DNA from: Odobenus rosmarus divergens
Lineage: Eukaryota; Chordata; Mammalia; Carnivora; Odobenidae
Direction: 5' to 3'
NCBI RefSeq assembly: GCF_000321225.1
Contig: NW_004450285.1
Span: forward strand, 4,500,402-4,564,401
DNA: 64,000 bases
The notes under the pieces are model-generated. The model was given only the letters and a program-made list of their open reading frames with translations. It was not told the origin of the DNA and did not search any database. Position numbers and translations under genes: made by a program. Positions 34,736-46,384 of this stretch are shown in pieces. Positions within the stretch are counted from its first letter, which is position 1; each line of letters starts with the position of its first letter.

Positions 34736-35780
34736 ACAGGCCTCTTAAGTTAAAATATCAACATCATTCAACCATAGATAATAATTTCAGTATCATTGCA
34801 GACTTAAGGCATAGGAAGGAATGGAAGCTTCTTTTTCCCCTAGATTGTGTTATAGTGGTAGTTGTCTACTTCACAGATACTACCTTATATGATAAAGCCA
34901 GCACAGTAGGGATTTTAAATATATAGAGATTTTCAAAATTTCCTGCAATAGGCAGAGACATTCTTCAATTTGGCATCTTGGAAATTATCAATGCTTGCAC
35001 ATTAGTATGTCTTCTTCTGGTTAGTTTTGCTTATTGGTAAACAATACGGGGTGGAAATAGAAGATAGGGTATGTGAGGATGTGGAAAATTTGTGTCTAGA
35101 ACTTAACAAAGGATACTAAGGAGATTAAAAGGATGGTTCCTAATTGCAGATGATGGATTAGTAAGGAGCTAAATGATTGAATAGAGAGGAGTTGGAAAGA
35201 AAGAATTAAAGATTAGTTAGACAAATTCAGAAAGAATAAAAAGACCAGCAATATGCTCTATGGGCAACGCTTAATCAAAAGTTGTAATGAATAAACTGCT
35301 AAAACAACTGGGAATGACTGAAAAAGCCAAATGGTCTCCATAAATATTTTTTGCAGCATTCCATCTAAAACCTACCTAATTAATTACCCTCAACTTTCTC
35401 TAAAATACAATTGCATATACAAGCAGTTCTTGACTTTAAGAGGTTTGACTTTCTTAAACCCTACATTTTCATACATCAAACGTGGTAACCTCTTTTGTAA
35501 GCAGAATTTGGACATCTATATGGCAGCTGGAAAAAACATTTTGAGGTGTTAGGTGCCACTGCTAGCTTAGTCTTTAAAAATCATTGTTATCTTGTCCAGA
35601 TTACGTGTGTTTGCACAACTGTTTGAGTTTTAAATTGCATTTACCTTGCTTTTAGATTAGAAAAAAATAAAATTGATAATGTCGCTTTTCTTAAGGATAG
35701 GCTTCATAATTGGGAGAAGGTAGGAAGTCCCCAGCCATGTTGAAAGAATAGCAAATCTTTAGCCCCATTGAACCTAAATT
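34736..35780. other. Unassigned sequence
   Basis: No gene or recognisable repeat. Confidence 0.35.
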
Positions 35781-35999
35781 AAGAAAGAAGGGGGGTGGAG
35801 AGCTGGGTGGCTCAGTCAGCTGAGCATCTTCCTTTAGCTGGGGTCATGGTCCTGGGGTCCTGGGGTGGAGTCCCGCGTTGGGATCCCTGCTCAGTGGGCA
35901 GCCTGCTTCTCCCTCTCCTCTTGCCGCTCCCACCTGCTCGTGCAGTCTCTCTCTCTCTTTCTCAAATAAATAAATAATAATAAAAAAAGAAAGAAGGGG
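35781..35999 (+). mobile_element. CAN-SINE with 13-base target-site duplication
   Basis: AAGAAAGAAGGGG at 35781-35793 and 35987-35999. The head (GGTGGAGAGCTGGGTGGCTC) and box are diverged from consensus; the tail is CAAATAAATAAATAATAATA. Confidence 0.94.
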
Positions 36000-36660
36000 A
36001 TGACGTAAAAACAACAAAATGCCAGAAATACATTGTCAAATACTATGAATAAAAGAAATACTTAATCAGGAATTTCATAATTCTTTTTAGCTCTTTGGGA
36101 CTGGAATCTTTCTTTTAACATGGAAACTGATGATTGGACTATGCACCTTTTCACAGATGCTTTTAGTACATAATTTCTGAAAGCAGGGAATTGCCCATAC
36201 CTACTTGGGAACTTACAGTCTAGTGGTCCCAAGAAAATAAACATTTTCTGTGTAATAAATAGCACATAGAATGTGCTCAGTTAGTATTTGTTAGAAAAAT
36301 AAGTGAATAAGTTTACACCATAATTTCTCTACTAAAGTTACTGCAAGTTAAAAATCAAGTCATCAGCTGAATTGGGACCCTTGTTTCTTGCCATCCAATC
36401 TAGAGATTCTGAGCCTTCTAATAGTGTTAGTAGTTTCAGTCTGACTCATCAGGTTGTAGGGCCTCAGGCCTCCTCTTAACCATTGTCAAGACAGCTGCAG
36501 TCAGGGTTGCTTCTTTTCGTATTCTGGTTTCATCATGAGTATGCATTTGAAAAAATATAAACAGTGACAACAGCAAGCAGGCATTTCTCCCCTTTGGGTG
36601 AAAATCTGAATAAGCCTCTAACCTTGTCATTTTAGCCAAGTTGGAAGGCATTTTAAGATA
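36000..36660. other. Unassigned sequence with a possible L2 tail
   Basis: TGTGCTCAGTTAGTATTTGTT at about 36272 is L2-tail-like. Otherwise nothing recognised. Confidence 0.35.
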
Positions 36661-37079
36661 CAGGCATACCTCTGAGATATTGCAGGTTTGGTTCCAGGTC
36701 ACTGCAGTAAGCAAATATCACAATAAAGCCATCCAAATAAAATTTTTTTGGTTTCCCAGTGCATATAAGTTATATTTACACTATACTATAGTCTATATTG
36801 TAGTACTAATGTAGTACAATAGTTTCTAAAAATGTGCATACCTTAAGTAAAAAACTTAATTGCCAAAAATACTAACCATCATGTGAACTTTCCTTGAGTT
36901 GTAATCTTTTGGCTGGTTAACGGTCTCGCTTTGATGTTGATGGCTATTGACTGATCAGGGTGCTGGTTGCTGAAGGCTGGGTGGCTGTGGCAATTACTTA
37001 AAATAAGGCAGCAGTGAAGTCTGCCACATCGATTTGACTCTTCTTTCATGAATGATTTTTCTGGAGTACACGATGTTTA

Positions 37080-38925
37080 TACATAATGTTTGATAGCATT
37101 TTACCTATAGTAGAACTTCTTTCCAAATTGGAGTCAGTCTTCTCAAACCCCCCTTTTTTTTATCATTTCAATAATCCTGAAATTATCTTCAGGAGCAGAT
37201 TCCATCTTAAGAAACCACTTTCTTTGCTCATCCATATGAAGCACCTCCTCACCTGTTCAAGTTTTATCATGAGATTGCAAGAATTTATCTGCATCTTCAG
37301 GCTCCACTTTTGATTTTCGTTTTCTTGCTATTTCGACCACATCTGCAGTTACTTCTGCCACTGAAGTCTTGAACCCCTCGAAGTCATCCATGGAGGTTGG
37401 AATCAACTTCTTCCAAATTCCTGTGAATGTTGGTATTTTGTCCTCTTTTGATGAATCACAAATGTTCTTAATGACATCTGGAATTGTGAATCTTTCCAGA
37501 AAGCTTTTAATTTACTTTGTCCAGATCTATCAGAGGAATCACCCTCTATGGTGGCTATAGCCTTTTGAAATGTATTTCTTAAATAATAAGACCTGATAAT
37601 GATGCCATTTTGCTCCTCAATCCATGGGCTGCAGAATGGATGTTGTGCTAGCAGGTGTGAAAATATTAATGTTATTGTATATCTCCATCAGAAATTTTGG
37701 GTGACCAAGTACATTGTCAATAAGGAGTAATATATATTTTTTAAAGATTTTATGTATTTATTTGACAGAGAGAGAGAAAGAGAGCACAAGCAGGGGAGCT
37801 GCAGAGGGAAAGGGAAAAGCAGGCTCCCCACTGAGTAGGGAGCCCAACATGGGGCTTGATCCCAGGACCCTGGGATCATGACCTGAGCTGAAGGCAGATG
37901 CTTAACCTATGGAGCCACCCAGGCACCCCAAGCAGTAATATTTTGAAAGGAATTTTTTTTCCTGAGCAGTAGTTCTCCACAGTAGCGTAAAATATTAATA
38001 AGCCATTTTGTAAACAGATGTGCTGTCATCCAGGCATTGTTGGTCCATTTATAGAGCATAGGCAGACTAGATTTAGCATAATTCTTAAGGGCCCTAGGAT
38101 TTTGGAATGGTAAATGAGCACTGGCTTCAACTTAAATCACCAGTTGCATTAGCCCCTAACAAGAGAGTCAGCCTGTCCTTTGAACCTTTGAAGCCAGGCA
38201 TTGACTTCTCTCTAGCTATGAAAGTCCTAAGTGGCATCTTCTTCCAATAGCATGCTGTTTCATCTACACTGGAAATCTGTTGTTTATTATAGCCACCTTC
38301 ATTATGATCTTAGCTGGATCTTCTGGAGAACTTGCTGCAGCTTCTGCATTAGCACTTGCTCTTCGCCTTGTGCTTTGATGTTACGGAGATGACTTCTTCC
38401 CTTAAGCCTCATGAACCAACCTCTGCTAGCTTCAAACTCTTCTTCTGCACCTTCCTCACCTCTCTCAGCCTTCATGGAATTGAAGAAAGTTAGGGCCTTG
38501 CTCTGGGTTAGGCTTTGGTTTGAGGCTTGATCTTCTATCTGGACCACTAAAACTTTCCCCATATTAGCAGTAGGCTGTTTTGCTTTCTTATCATTCATCT
38601 ATTCACTGGAGTAACACTTTTACATTTCCTTCAAGAACTTTGGCTTTGCATTCACACCTTGGCTAACTGTTTGGCACAAGAGGCCTAGCTTTTGGCCTAT
38701 TTCAGCTTTCGACATGCCTTTCTCACTAAGCTTAATCATTTTTAGCTTTTCATTTAAAGTGAGAGATGAGTGGCTCTTCCTTTCACTTGAACACTTAGAG
38801 GCCAGTGTTGGGGTACTAATTGGCCTAATTTCAACAATGTTGTGTTTCAGGGAATAGATAGACCTGAGGAGAGAGAGAGAGATGGGGGGACAGCTGGTCA
38901 GTGGAGCGCAGAACACATACAACAT
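37080..38925 (-). pseudogene. Tigger1 transposase pseudogene
   Basis: Read on the minus strand from about 38860 this is the remnant of the pogo-family transposase, the nuclear enzyme that binds the element ends and cuts and pastes the DNA. Two open pieces survive. The first (38620-38925) carries the N-terminal helix-turn-helix DNA-binding region with [20 protein letters not shown] and [12 protein letters not shown]. The second (38302-38598) carries [20 protein letters not shown] and [13 protein letters not shown], the CENP-B-like second DNA-binding domain. The catalytic DDE part downstream is broken by stops and frameshifts and by a SINE at 37736-37929. The usual start methionine ahead of ASKCSSERK reads as leucine. 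The gene is dead. Confidence 0.93.
37722..37941 (-). mobile_element. CAN-SINE nested in Tigger1
   Basis: Duplicated target AAGGAGTAATAT/AAGCAGTAATAT flanks 37736-37929. The interrupted Tigger1 sequence (…GTCAATAAG-GAGTAATATTTTGAAAGG) resumes exactly after it, so the SINE arrived after Tigger1. Confidence 0.96.
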
Positions 38926-39229
38926 TTATCGATTCGGTTTGTGCTCTTATATGGGCATGGTTCATGATGCCCCACAACAATGACAATGGTAACATCAAAG
39001 ATCACTGGTCACAGATCACCGTGACAAATATAATAATAATGATGAAAAAGAAGTATTGTGAGAGTTACTGAAGTGTGACGCAGAGATATGAAGTGAGTAA
39101 GTGTTTTTGGGAAAATGGTGTCAATAGACTTGTTTCATGCAGGGTTGCCACAGACCTTCAATTTGTAAAAAAATGCAGTACCTGTGATGCACAATAAAGT
39201 GAAACACAGTAAAATAGTGTATGTCTATA

Positions 39230-40019
39230 GAAAGCCTCTGTTAGTTAACATAGTTTGAAGTAAATAACCAGAGGCACGATAGGAAACAATTTTAGAAAGA
39301 TGAGTTCTTAGGGAAGCCTTCTCTTTGGACGACGCGAGAAGAAAAAAGCCATTCTTTTTTTTTAAATTTTATTTTATTATGTCATTCTTATCATTTTACT
39401 TTTTCTGATTTTGTTAGAAATTGTTACAAATTGTAATTAGTCACACTTAGGGATGAAATACACACTTGATTATTTATTAGCACCAGGGGTGGGCACATGA
39501 GATATTGTTGAATTTTTGGATTTTAACAGTGGCAACAAAATGAAGCATTGCTTGTTAGACATATATTCATAGATGGGTGATCATTTAATGGAATTGTATT
39601 CATATTTGTATTCAGTGACAAATTATATTCATTTTTCCATTTCTTTTTTTTCTTTGTTTTTTCTCCCCATGAAATAACTTTCTGTGAAAAGGTTTTATTT
39701 TATATATACCAACATACTAACACATCTATTTTCTATGCAACCTTTTGAACGCTGTATTAACTAAAGGCAGCTCTTTTCTGATGGGAGCAGGGGGAAAGTG
39801 AAATTACTTATTGTGTTGCAAGAAACTTAGTGGTGGTAATTGGACTATTGGTGATTGAAAACTGCCTGATAAGAAATGTGACTCAATTTCTAGCATGTTA
39901 TAAAAATAGTTCTACTTGTTTGCTTGTTTTATTATAAATTATTTTTTAATCTAGTTGTATCACTATATCACTAACCTATTTAATCATTTTTGTAGAATTC
40001 TAAAACTGGGTTGTTGGCT
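39230..40019. other. Unassigned sequence
   Basis: T-rich tracts; no gene or repeat family recognised. Confidence 0.35.
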
Positions 40020-40150
40020 TCAAGCATCATGTTTTATAGATGAAAAATAAGAACAAATTAAGGAATAGAAAGTGGCTCAGACTTATCTAAAGACACACAG
40101 AAATTTCACGGCTGATTTCCGTTGAGTTGACCCATCATACAATATTACAG
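40020..40150 (-). mobile_element. MIR SINE, antisense
   Basis: TTTTATAGATGAAAAATAAG, AAAGTGGCTCAGACTTATCTA and AAGACACACAGAAATTTCACGG resemble the reverse MIR core. Confidence 0.6.
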
Positions 40151-40339
40151 TAAAGAAGGCTATGTCATAGCCAAGTGCAGGAGGGTAAAAGAATAACGTT
40201 TTATGATTTACACTTTGGAGATAGACAGACCCAGGCTCTAGTCTATGTGAGCTAGAATTTTAGTCTTTGGGTGTCATTATCAATTTTGCAGGCTGGTAAA
40301 TAAATTTCTTCCTGAACTTTGGTAGAGCATTGTTTGTAA

Positions 40340-40460
40340 GCTTAGTAATTTATTTAACAAATCTATGTGAGCACCTACTGTTCGCAAGACATTGCAGCAG
40401 TAATTGCAGGTAGAGTATTCTGAGTATGAGTGAGACACAGGCTCTGTACAAATAACCACA
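40340..40460 (-). mobile_element. L2 LINE 3' end, antisense
   Basis: TTAACAAATCTATGTGAGCAC, CTACTGTTCGCAAGACATTG and ACACAGGCTCTGTACAAATA are the reverse of the L2 3' end. Confidence 0.75.
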
Positions 40461-40593
40461 CCTTTTACACTTTTTCGTTTTTCACATTTAAATCTGTATT
40501 TAAGTGGCTGCACATAAAGATACTAGTAAAAGAAATAGCGAGATTTGGGGCCAGCAAATATATTTGAGATAAAAAGAAATTAGAAAGCAATAT

Positions 40594-40818
40594 AGAAACT
40601 AGTAATGAGGGGCGCCTGGGTGGCTCAGTCGTTAAGTGTCTGCCTTAGGCTCAGGTCATGATCCCAGGATCCTGGGATCGAGCCCCACATCGGGCTCCCC
40701 ACTCTGCGGGAAGCCTGCTTCTCCCTCCCCCACTCCCCCTGCTTGTGTTCCCTCTCTCGCTGTGTCTCTCTCTGTCAAATAAATAAAAAAATATTAAAAA
40801 AAAAGAAACTAGTAATGA
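40594..40818 (+). mobile_element. CAN-SINE, near-consensus, 15-base target-site duplication
   Basis: AGAAACTAGTAATGA at 40594-40608 and 40804-40818. The element (40609-40803) has head GGGGCGCCTGGGTGGCTCAG, CCCACTCCCCCTGCTTGTGT and CTCTCTCTGTCAAATAAATA with very little divergence, so it is young. Confidence 0.98.
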
Positions 40819-41896
40819 AGGTTTTAAATTAAACAAGACAGTAATAGATTAAAACTTTACTGAGTGCTTTTATATTAGATCCTGCAAAATTTAACATGTC
40901 TAAACCACAATATGTTTTATTGGTGTACTCCAGATTATGTTTATTAGATGGAATCTAAGTAGGCAAGTAAAAGGCATCATTTGAAAATTAATGCATATAA
41001 TGCCCAAAGAGATGTTTTTATAAAAAGTAACATTGTTATGATTTGAAGTATAAGGTTTCCATAGAAGTAGAGTTTGAAATGAATGTTTTTGGGTGTAGGT
41101 TCAACACACCGTGCTATTACAGGTGGAAATCACTTACTTATTTAGAGCTTCTTACTTCATTAAAATATGTCATTATTAAAGTCCCTTGGTATACATTCAA
41201 ATATTAAAAGGAAAAAATAATCAGCACTCCTGGTTGTATATAATTGTCCTTGATTCTAATAGCAAAATTAGCAGAATTGCTCTTTAGTTAAAGATGTTCA
41301 CGTTATAGTCACTGATCTTTTTGCTATTTATAGTTTTAAGCAGTTCTGTAGCATTTTTATGGTGGCCTACTTAAATGGCCTACTTAAAAAAATATATTTA
41401 AAAGTTGCGTATTTTTTACAATATGAAATAGGAGAGACTTAACTTGACACTCATCTCTTTTTTTTTTTTTTCTTAAGTCCTGGCATCATTACATACCATC
41501 CAAAGCTCCTTTCTTCTATAAAACTATAGCAAGCTCTAGGGCAAATATACTTTTGTTTGGCCTAAGTAAATGTTTAAGGACATGCTGGGAGTAAAATAGT
41601 TAAGATTCTTGTATATTTTCACTTCTCTCTGAGAAAAAAAAGTTTCACCTCTGGTCAGGATAGTACTTCCACACACCTTGCAATGGCTGTCCAGTTTTCT
41701 CATCTCTCTTTTACCTCTGAGTTAAATTCATGGTAGTGTGAGGTAGAGGTGGGGCAGGAGCAGGATGGGTAATGAGTTAGAAGATGAATCAGGTGCCAGC
41801 TGGAGTAACTCTATTTACGGTAGGGGTGAGGAGCAGGTAGCGTCTGGTGTCACCTCTTGATTTGTCCACAAGACCCTAATAGCAGTATGTTTCCAC
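40819..41896. other. Unassigned sequence
   Basis: No gene or recognisable repeat. Poly-T tract at 41457-41472. Confidence 0.35.
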
Positions 41897-42625
41897 AGCA
41901 CTCAATTTTTCTTAAATTGAGATATAACTGATGTATAACACTGTATAAGTTTAAAGTATATAATGAAATGATTTTATGTATGTACAGATTATAAAATGAT
42001 TAACACAATAAGGTTATTTAAGATATCTATCACGTCATATAATTATATTTGTGTGTGTGTGGTGGGAACTCTTAAAATCTACTCTCTCAGCAACTTTTAA
42101 ATATACAATATAGTAGTATTAACTATAGTCACCATGCTGTACGTTACATCCCCAGGACTTATTCATCTTATGACTGAAAGTTTGTACCATTTGACCACTT
42201 TCATCCATTTGCCCCATCCTGCATCCCCACCCCTGGCAACCACCAATCTGTTCTCAGTTTCTATTAGTTTGATTTTTTAATATTTCATGTATATGTGATA
42301 TCATTACAGTATTTGTCTTTCTGTTTGACTTACTTCACTTAGCATAATGCCCTCAAGTTCCATCCATGTTGTCCCAAATGGCAGAAGTTCCCTCTTTCTC
42401 CTGCCAAATAATATTTCATTCTATCTATCTATCTATCTATCATCTAACTATCCATCTATCGATAGATCACATTTTCTTCACCCATTCATCTGCTGGTGGA
42501 CACTTAAAGATTGTTTCCATATCTTGGCTATTGTGAATAGTGCTGCAGTGAACATAGGAGTACAGATATCTTTTCTGATTTTATTTCCTTTGGAAATGTA
42601 TATTCCAGAAGTGGGATTGTTGTTA
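41897..42625 (-). mobile_element. L1 3' part of a twin-primed (5'-inverted) insertion
   Basis: Reversed L1 3' untranslated region and ORF2 end: TTAAATTGAGATATAACTGA, AGTCACCATGCTGTACGTTA, CTGGCAACCACCAATCTGTT, then TTGGCTATTGTGAATAGTGC and AGTGGGATTGTTG. Read on the minus strand the last part encodes SGIYISK...[12 protein letters not shown] of ORF2. Confidence 0.95.
42421..42441 (+). repeat. (CTAT)n microsatellite inside L1
   Basis: Five CTAT units followed by imperfect CATCTAACTATCCATC and a GATAGATC palindrome. Confidence 0.97.
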
Positions 42626-43590
42626 AAATATCCATACTACCCAAAGCCATCTATAGATTCAATGCAATTGCTATAAAAATTCCCATGACATTTTTCAGAG
42701 AAATAGAAAGCAGTCCTAAAATTTGTATGGAACCACAAAAGACCCCAAATAGCCAAAGCTATCTTGAGAAGGAACAAAGCTGGAGGTATCACACATCCTA
42801 ATTTCAAACTATATTCCAAAACTATGCCCCCCACATAAGCCCCCATGTATATGGTCAACTGATATTTGACAAGGGAGCCAAGAATACTCAATGGGGAAAG
42901 GATAGTCTTTTCAATAAATGGTGCTGGGAAAACTGGATAACCTATCTTACACTACTCACAGAAGTTAACTCAAAGTAGATGAAAATTTTAAACAGAAGAC
43001 TTGAAACCATAAGATCCTTAGAAGAAAACATAAGGGAAAAACACCTTGACATTGGTTTTGGCAATGATTTTTTGGATATGACACCAAAAGCATAAGCAAC
43101 AAAAGCAAAAATTAATAGGTGGGACTGTTATCAAATTAAAAAGCTTCTATACCATCAAAGGAAAGGAAACCATCAATAAAATGAAAAGGCAATCTATAAA
43201 ATGGGAAAGATATTTACAAATCATGTATCTGATAAGGGGTTAATGTACAAAATAAAAAAAAAGTCATGCAACTAAGTAACAAACAAACATGAATTTGATT
43301 AAAAAATGGGCCAAGGAACTGAATAGACCTTTTTCCAAAGAAGACATACAAATGGTCAACAGGTACATGAAGAGATGTTCATCACCCCTAATGATCAGGA
43401 AAATGCAAATCAAAACTACAATGGCACTGTTACAATGGCTATCATTAAAAAGACGAGGTAACAAGTGTTAGCAAAGATGTGGAGAAAAGGAAACCCTTGT
43501 GCACTGTTGGCAAGTATTTAAATTGGTACAGCTACCATAGAAAACCTTATGGAGGTTCTTTAAAAATTTTTTCAAAAGCACCCAGCTTTA
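42626..43590 (+). mobile_element. L1 5' part of the same insertion, inverted
   Basis: Sense L1 ORF2: TCTATAGATTCAATGCAATT, CCACAAAAGACCCCAAATAG, TTCAATAAATGGTGCTGGGA, AAAAAATGGGCCAAGGAACTG, TACATGAAGAGATGTTCATC and AGAAAACCTTATGGAGGTTC. The coding content stops just where the reversed part begins. Approximate target duplication AGCACTCAATTTTT (41897-41910) and AGCACCCAGCTTTA (43577-43590) bracket the whole. Confidence 0.93.
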
Positions 43591-43636
43591 ATTGCTGTAG
43601 AAAAAAGCAGTAATTTGTCAATACCATTTTATCCTT

Positions 43637-43857
43637 TAAAAATTTTGAGTTTGGGGACACTTGGTGGCTCGGTCAGTTAAGCATCCAACTTTTGATTTTG
43701 GCTCAGATCATGATCTTGGGGTCATGGGATCGAGCCCTGCATCAGGCTCCACACTCAGCATGGAGTCTCCTTGTCCCTCTCCCTCTGCTCCTCCCCCTGC
43801 TTGTGTTCTTTCTCTCTAAAATAAATAAATGAAATCTTTAAAAAATTTTTTGAGTTT
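43637..43857 (+). mobile_element. CAN-SINE with target-site duplication
   Basis: TAAAAATTTTGAGTTT (43637-43652) and AAAAATTTTTTGAGTTT (43841-43857). Head GGGGACACTTGGTGGCTCGG is diverged; tail AAATAAATAAATGAAATC. Confidence 0.94.
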
Positions 43858-43873
43858 TAACTTGAATTGTTCT

Positions 43874-43984
43874 TTTAAAATATTTTATTTATTTACATAA
43901 TCTCTACACCCAGTGTGGGGCTTGAACTCACAACCCCAAGATCAAGAGTCACACGCTCTTCTGACTGAGCCTGCCAGGTACCCC
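43874..43984 (-). mobile_element. CAN-SINE, short older subfamily
   Basis: Reversed short form with ATAATCTCTACACCCAGTGT, GGGGCTTGAACTCACAACC and AAGATCAAGAGTCACACGCT, head GCCTGCCAGGTACCCC. It has no CT-rich body. Approximate target duplication TTAACTTGAATTGTTCTT / TTAACTTAAATAGTTCTT. Confidence 0.93.
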
Positions 43985-44002
43985 TTAACTTAAATAGTTC
44001 TT

Positions 44003-44834
44003 ATCAAATGATTTCATGTATAGTTCAAGTTAAAATTATCTTGACAACTGAATATAGAGCAATGAACTCCATTAACTGGAAGATAACCAAAAAAAATCAA
44101 AGGGCCAGTTGGTATTGCCATTATTTCAACCAACTTATTTGTTATTAACTGTTCAGTTCATCCACCAGACTTGGGTTCTAATGATCCATTTGGCCATTAG
44201 CTTGGTTTACTGCCATAAAAAAGTCATTCAGCTTCTTTTGGCCTTGGTTTTTTCTTCTGTTCAATGATAGTTTTGTATTTTATTTCAAAAGTTCTTTAAA
44301 ATATCCTCAAGATCTCAGATTATATGGATAATTTTCGTCCTTGCAAGTTTCCAAGGATTGTCTCCCATTAGCCTAGAGAAGTTAGAGACTATTGCTGTGT
44401 TAGTGGCATTGGAATCTTCAGTGAATCTTTTTTAAAAGACAGAATTCTGGAGATTCTTAGTAGGTATAGGCTAGGACTATTTTAAATAGCCCCACTATAT
44501 TAAGAACCATTTTAAAATAGCTATCTAGGTAATTATGAGACATAGCCATATTTGGGAAGCAACTGAATTGTTACAAATCGTGTGCCATGTATTTGGCGAA
44601 CCCATGTGATGTCCCCACAGCAATCTTTACTAATAGTGCTGTAAGGAATGCTCTGGAGAGTTATGTGAAATCAGTTCAACTTCTCTTAGGGCCTAGGATA
44701 AATTCACATTATATCATTTTTAAACAGGAAAGTATATTCCCCACCTGAGTGAACTAGTTTAAATATCAATCCAGGCTTGAAAATGGAACCAATTATATGA
44801 CCCTAACTTTAAGGATGGAGACGTAGAACGGTAG
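44003..44834. other. Unassigned sequence
   Basis: No gene or recognisable repeat. Confidence 0.35.
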
Positions 44835-45150
44835 CTGGTAATTTAACATCTGAGGAAGCTGAATGGGTTAGAACTGATTTAAAATCGGTAAAGGCAGCAG
44901 GGACAGATGGTTTCAGCATCACATTTTATGTGTTTTTAAAGGAAAAAAATGTCCTATATGTACATGAGACATTTTTATTCTCTTGCAAAATGCCGTTACT
45001 TCTTACAATAATGACACATTCTTGAACAGTATAGTCATATTAATCCTGAAGAAATGAAATTAGTTATTTATCTGTGGGACAAATACAGGTCCAGCAGCCA
45101 CAAACTTCCCCAAAGACCTCATTAATATCCTTCAAAACAAACTCAAAGGA
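44835..45150 (+). pseudogene. L1-like ORF2 reverse-transcriptase relic
   Basis: TTTAACATCTGAGGAAGCTG and following bases read LTSEEAEWVRTDLKSVKAAG then TDGFSITFYVFLKE, which is the L1-clade 'LT-EEI...SLKSGKAPGPDGF-AEFYK' region just before the polymerase palm. Further on, AATCCTGAAGAAATGAAATT, CTGTGGGACAAATACAGGTC and AATATCCTTCAAAACAAACTC continue in L1 order (KPEKD...CRPISLLN...ILQNRLQ) with frameshifts. Old and inactive; it could be an ancient L1M or a Tx1-type relative. Confidence 0.6.
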
Positions 45151-46384
45151 GGGAAAGGACATTTCACTTTGGTGACAGTTTAAATCAAACTTTACTTCTA
45201 CAATGGTCAGCAAGAGCCAGCAAATATTTTTGTATGTGTGTGAGTATGATGAGTGTCTTTTGAGGGTTTAGTTGGAAATGTCTGAATCTCCTGTTAAGGG
45301 ATCACTGCCTTCACTGATGGTAAACTGGAAGGGCCTGACCTGCTTTTGAGGGTCCTGGCTCTCTCCAAGATTTCCCCAAATACCAAGTCATTTCCTTGTC
45401 TACAATTTGTATTCTATTTTATTATGTCACCTCATTTCCAAAGAATGAATCCTTATGTTTTTGAGCAGTGTCAAATATGAAGCTTTTTATTATTTTATAG
45501 TTTGTGTTAAAAGGATTCATTTGGCAGTGTTCAAATCTTAAGCCAAGTTAGTACAATTCATTTCAATGCACCAATTTCATGGTTTGTTAATTTATTGTTA
45601 TTATTGCTAACTTTCACTCTAATTTTGCCTTGAAACTGAACAGTAAGTAATATCTGACAAAAACTGCAAGTACCTAAAAGCTCCATAGGATGAAGGTAAA
45701 AATGTATATACTTAGACAAAATGGACAAACAATGGGTTTATAAAATAAGGTTTTTAGTTAGAACAAAATGAAACACTTTTGTAAATGAAAAGGTAATTTA
45801 AATTGTCAGCATTGAGCCAGTTGCTTATGGCAGAAAATTGTCTTATCTTGTGATGGCAATTTAAGCACACAGACTTGGAAAAGAATTTTAAACCTGCTTC
45901 ATTGTAATATTAACTTATCTTTAAAGGAGACATTTACATTTAAAAAAAATTTCGACTACTTCAGTTGCAGCTATTAGGGACTAAAATGTTCATTAATGTT
46001 AATTACAACTATATGTCTTTCTACAATTGATATTTTGCAATTATATGTAATTTTTTTGTGGTTGCCATTATTTATTCTGCCTCTCAAGTAGATAGATTTG
46101 TTTTCCAAAAGCATCCTGTGTTACGATAAATAAAGAGAAGAAAAAATAAAAAGAAAACCCTCTTATGTAAAATAGAATTTTCCAAAATGAATTTAATTAT
46201 GAAATAACTTGAAAAATACTATTGATTAAGGAATTTAGAATACCCAGGTTTTTACTAGCGCAATTATATTTAAAGTGTGTGCTTTAAAAAGCATTTGACA
46301 TTTCAGTGGTATTCTTAAAAACTTTCGTATTAAATGCTCCTGTATGGCCCTTATTTTCTCCTGTTTGAATCCCAACTTCCTTTA
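45151..46384. other. Unassigned AT-rich sequence
   Basis: No gene, RNA gene or clear repeat recognised in this long stretch. Confidence 0.35.

Larger units (their letters stand above)
36661..39227 (-). mobile_element. Tigger1 (pogo/Tc1-mariner DNA transposon), near full length
   Basis: Left end CAGGCATACCTCTGAGATAT and right end TAAAATAGTGTATGTCTA are the two terminal inverted repeats (right end decayed), with TA on each side (36659-36660 and 39228-39229), the pogo target duplication. Length without the nested SINE is about 2.4 kb, the size of an intact Tigger1. The subterminal repeat AAGCAAATATCACAATAAAG is also present near the left end. It lies reversed relative to its transposase. Confidence 0.97.
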
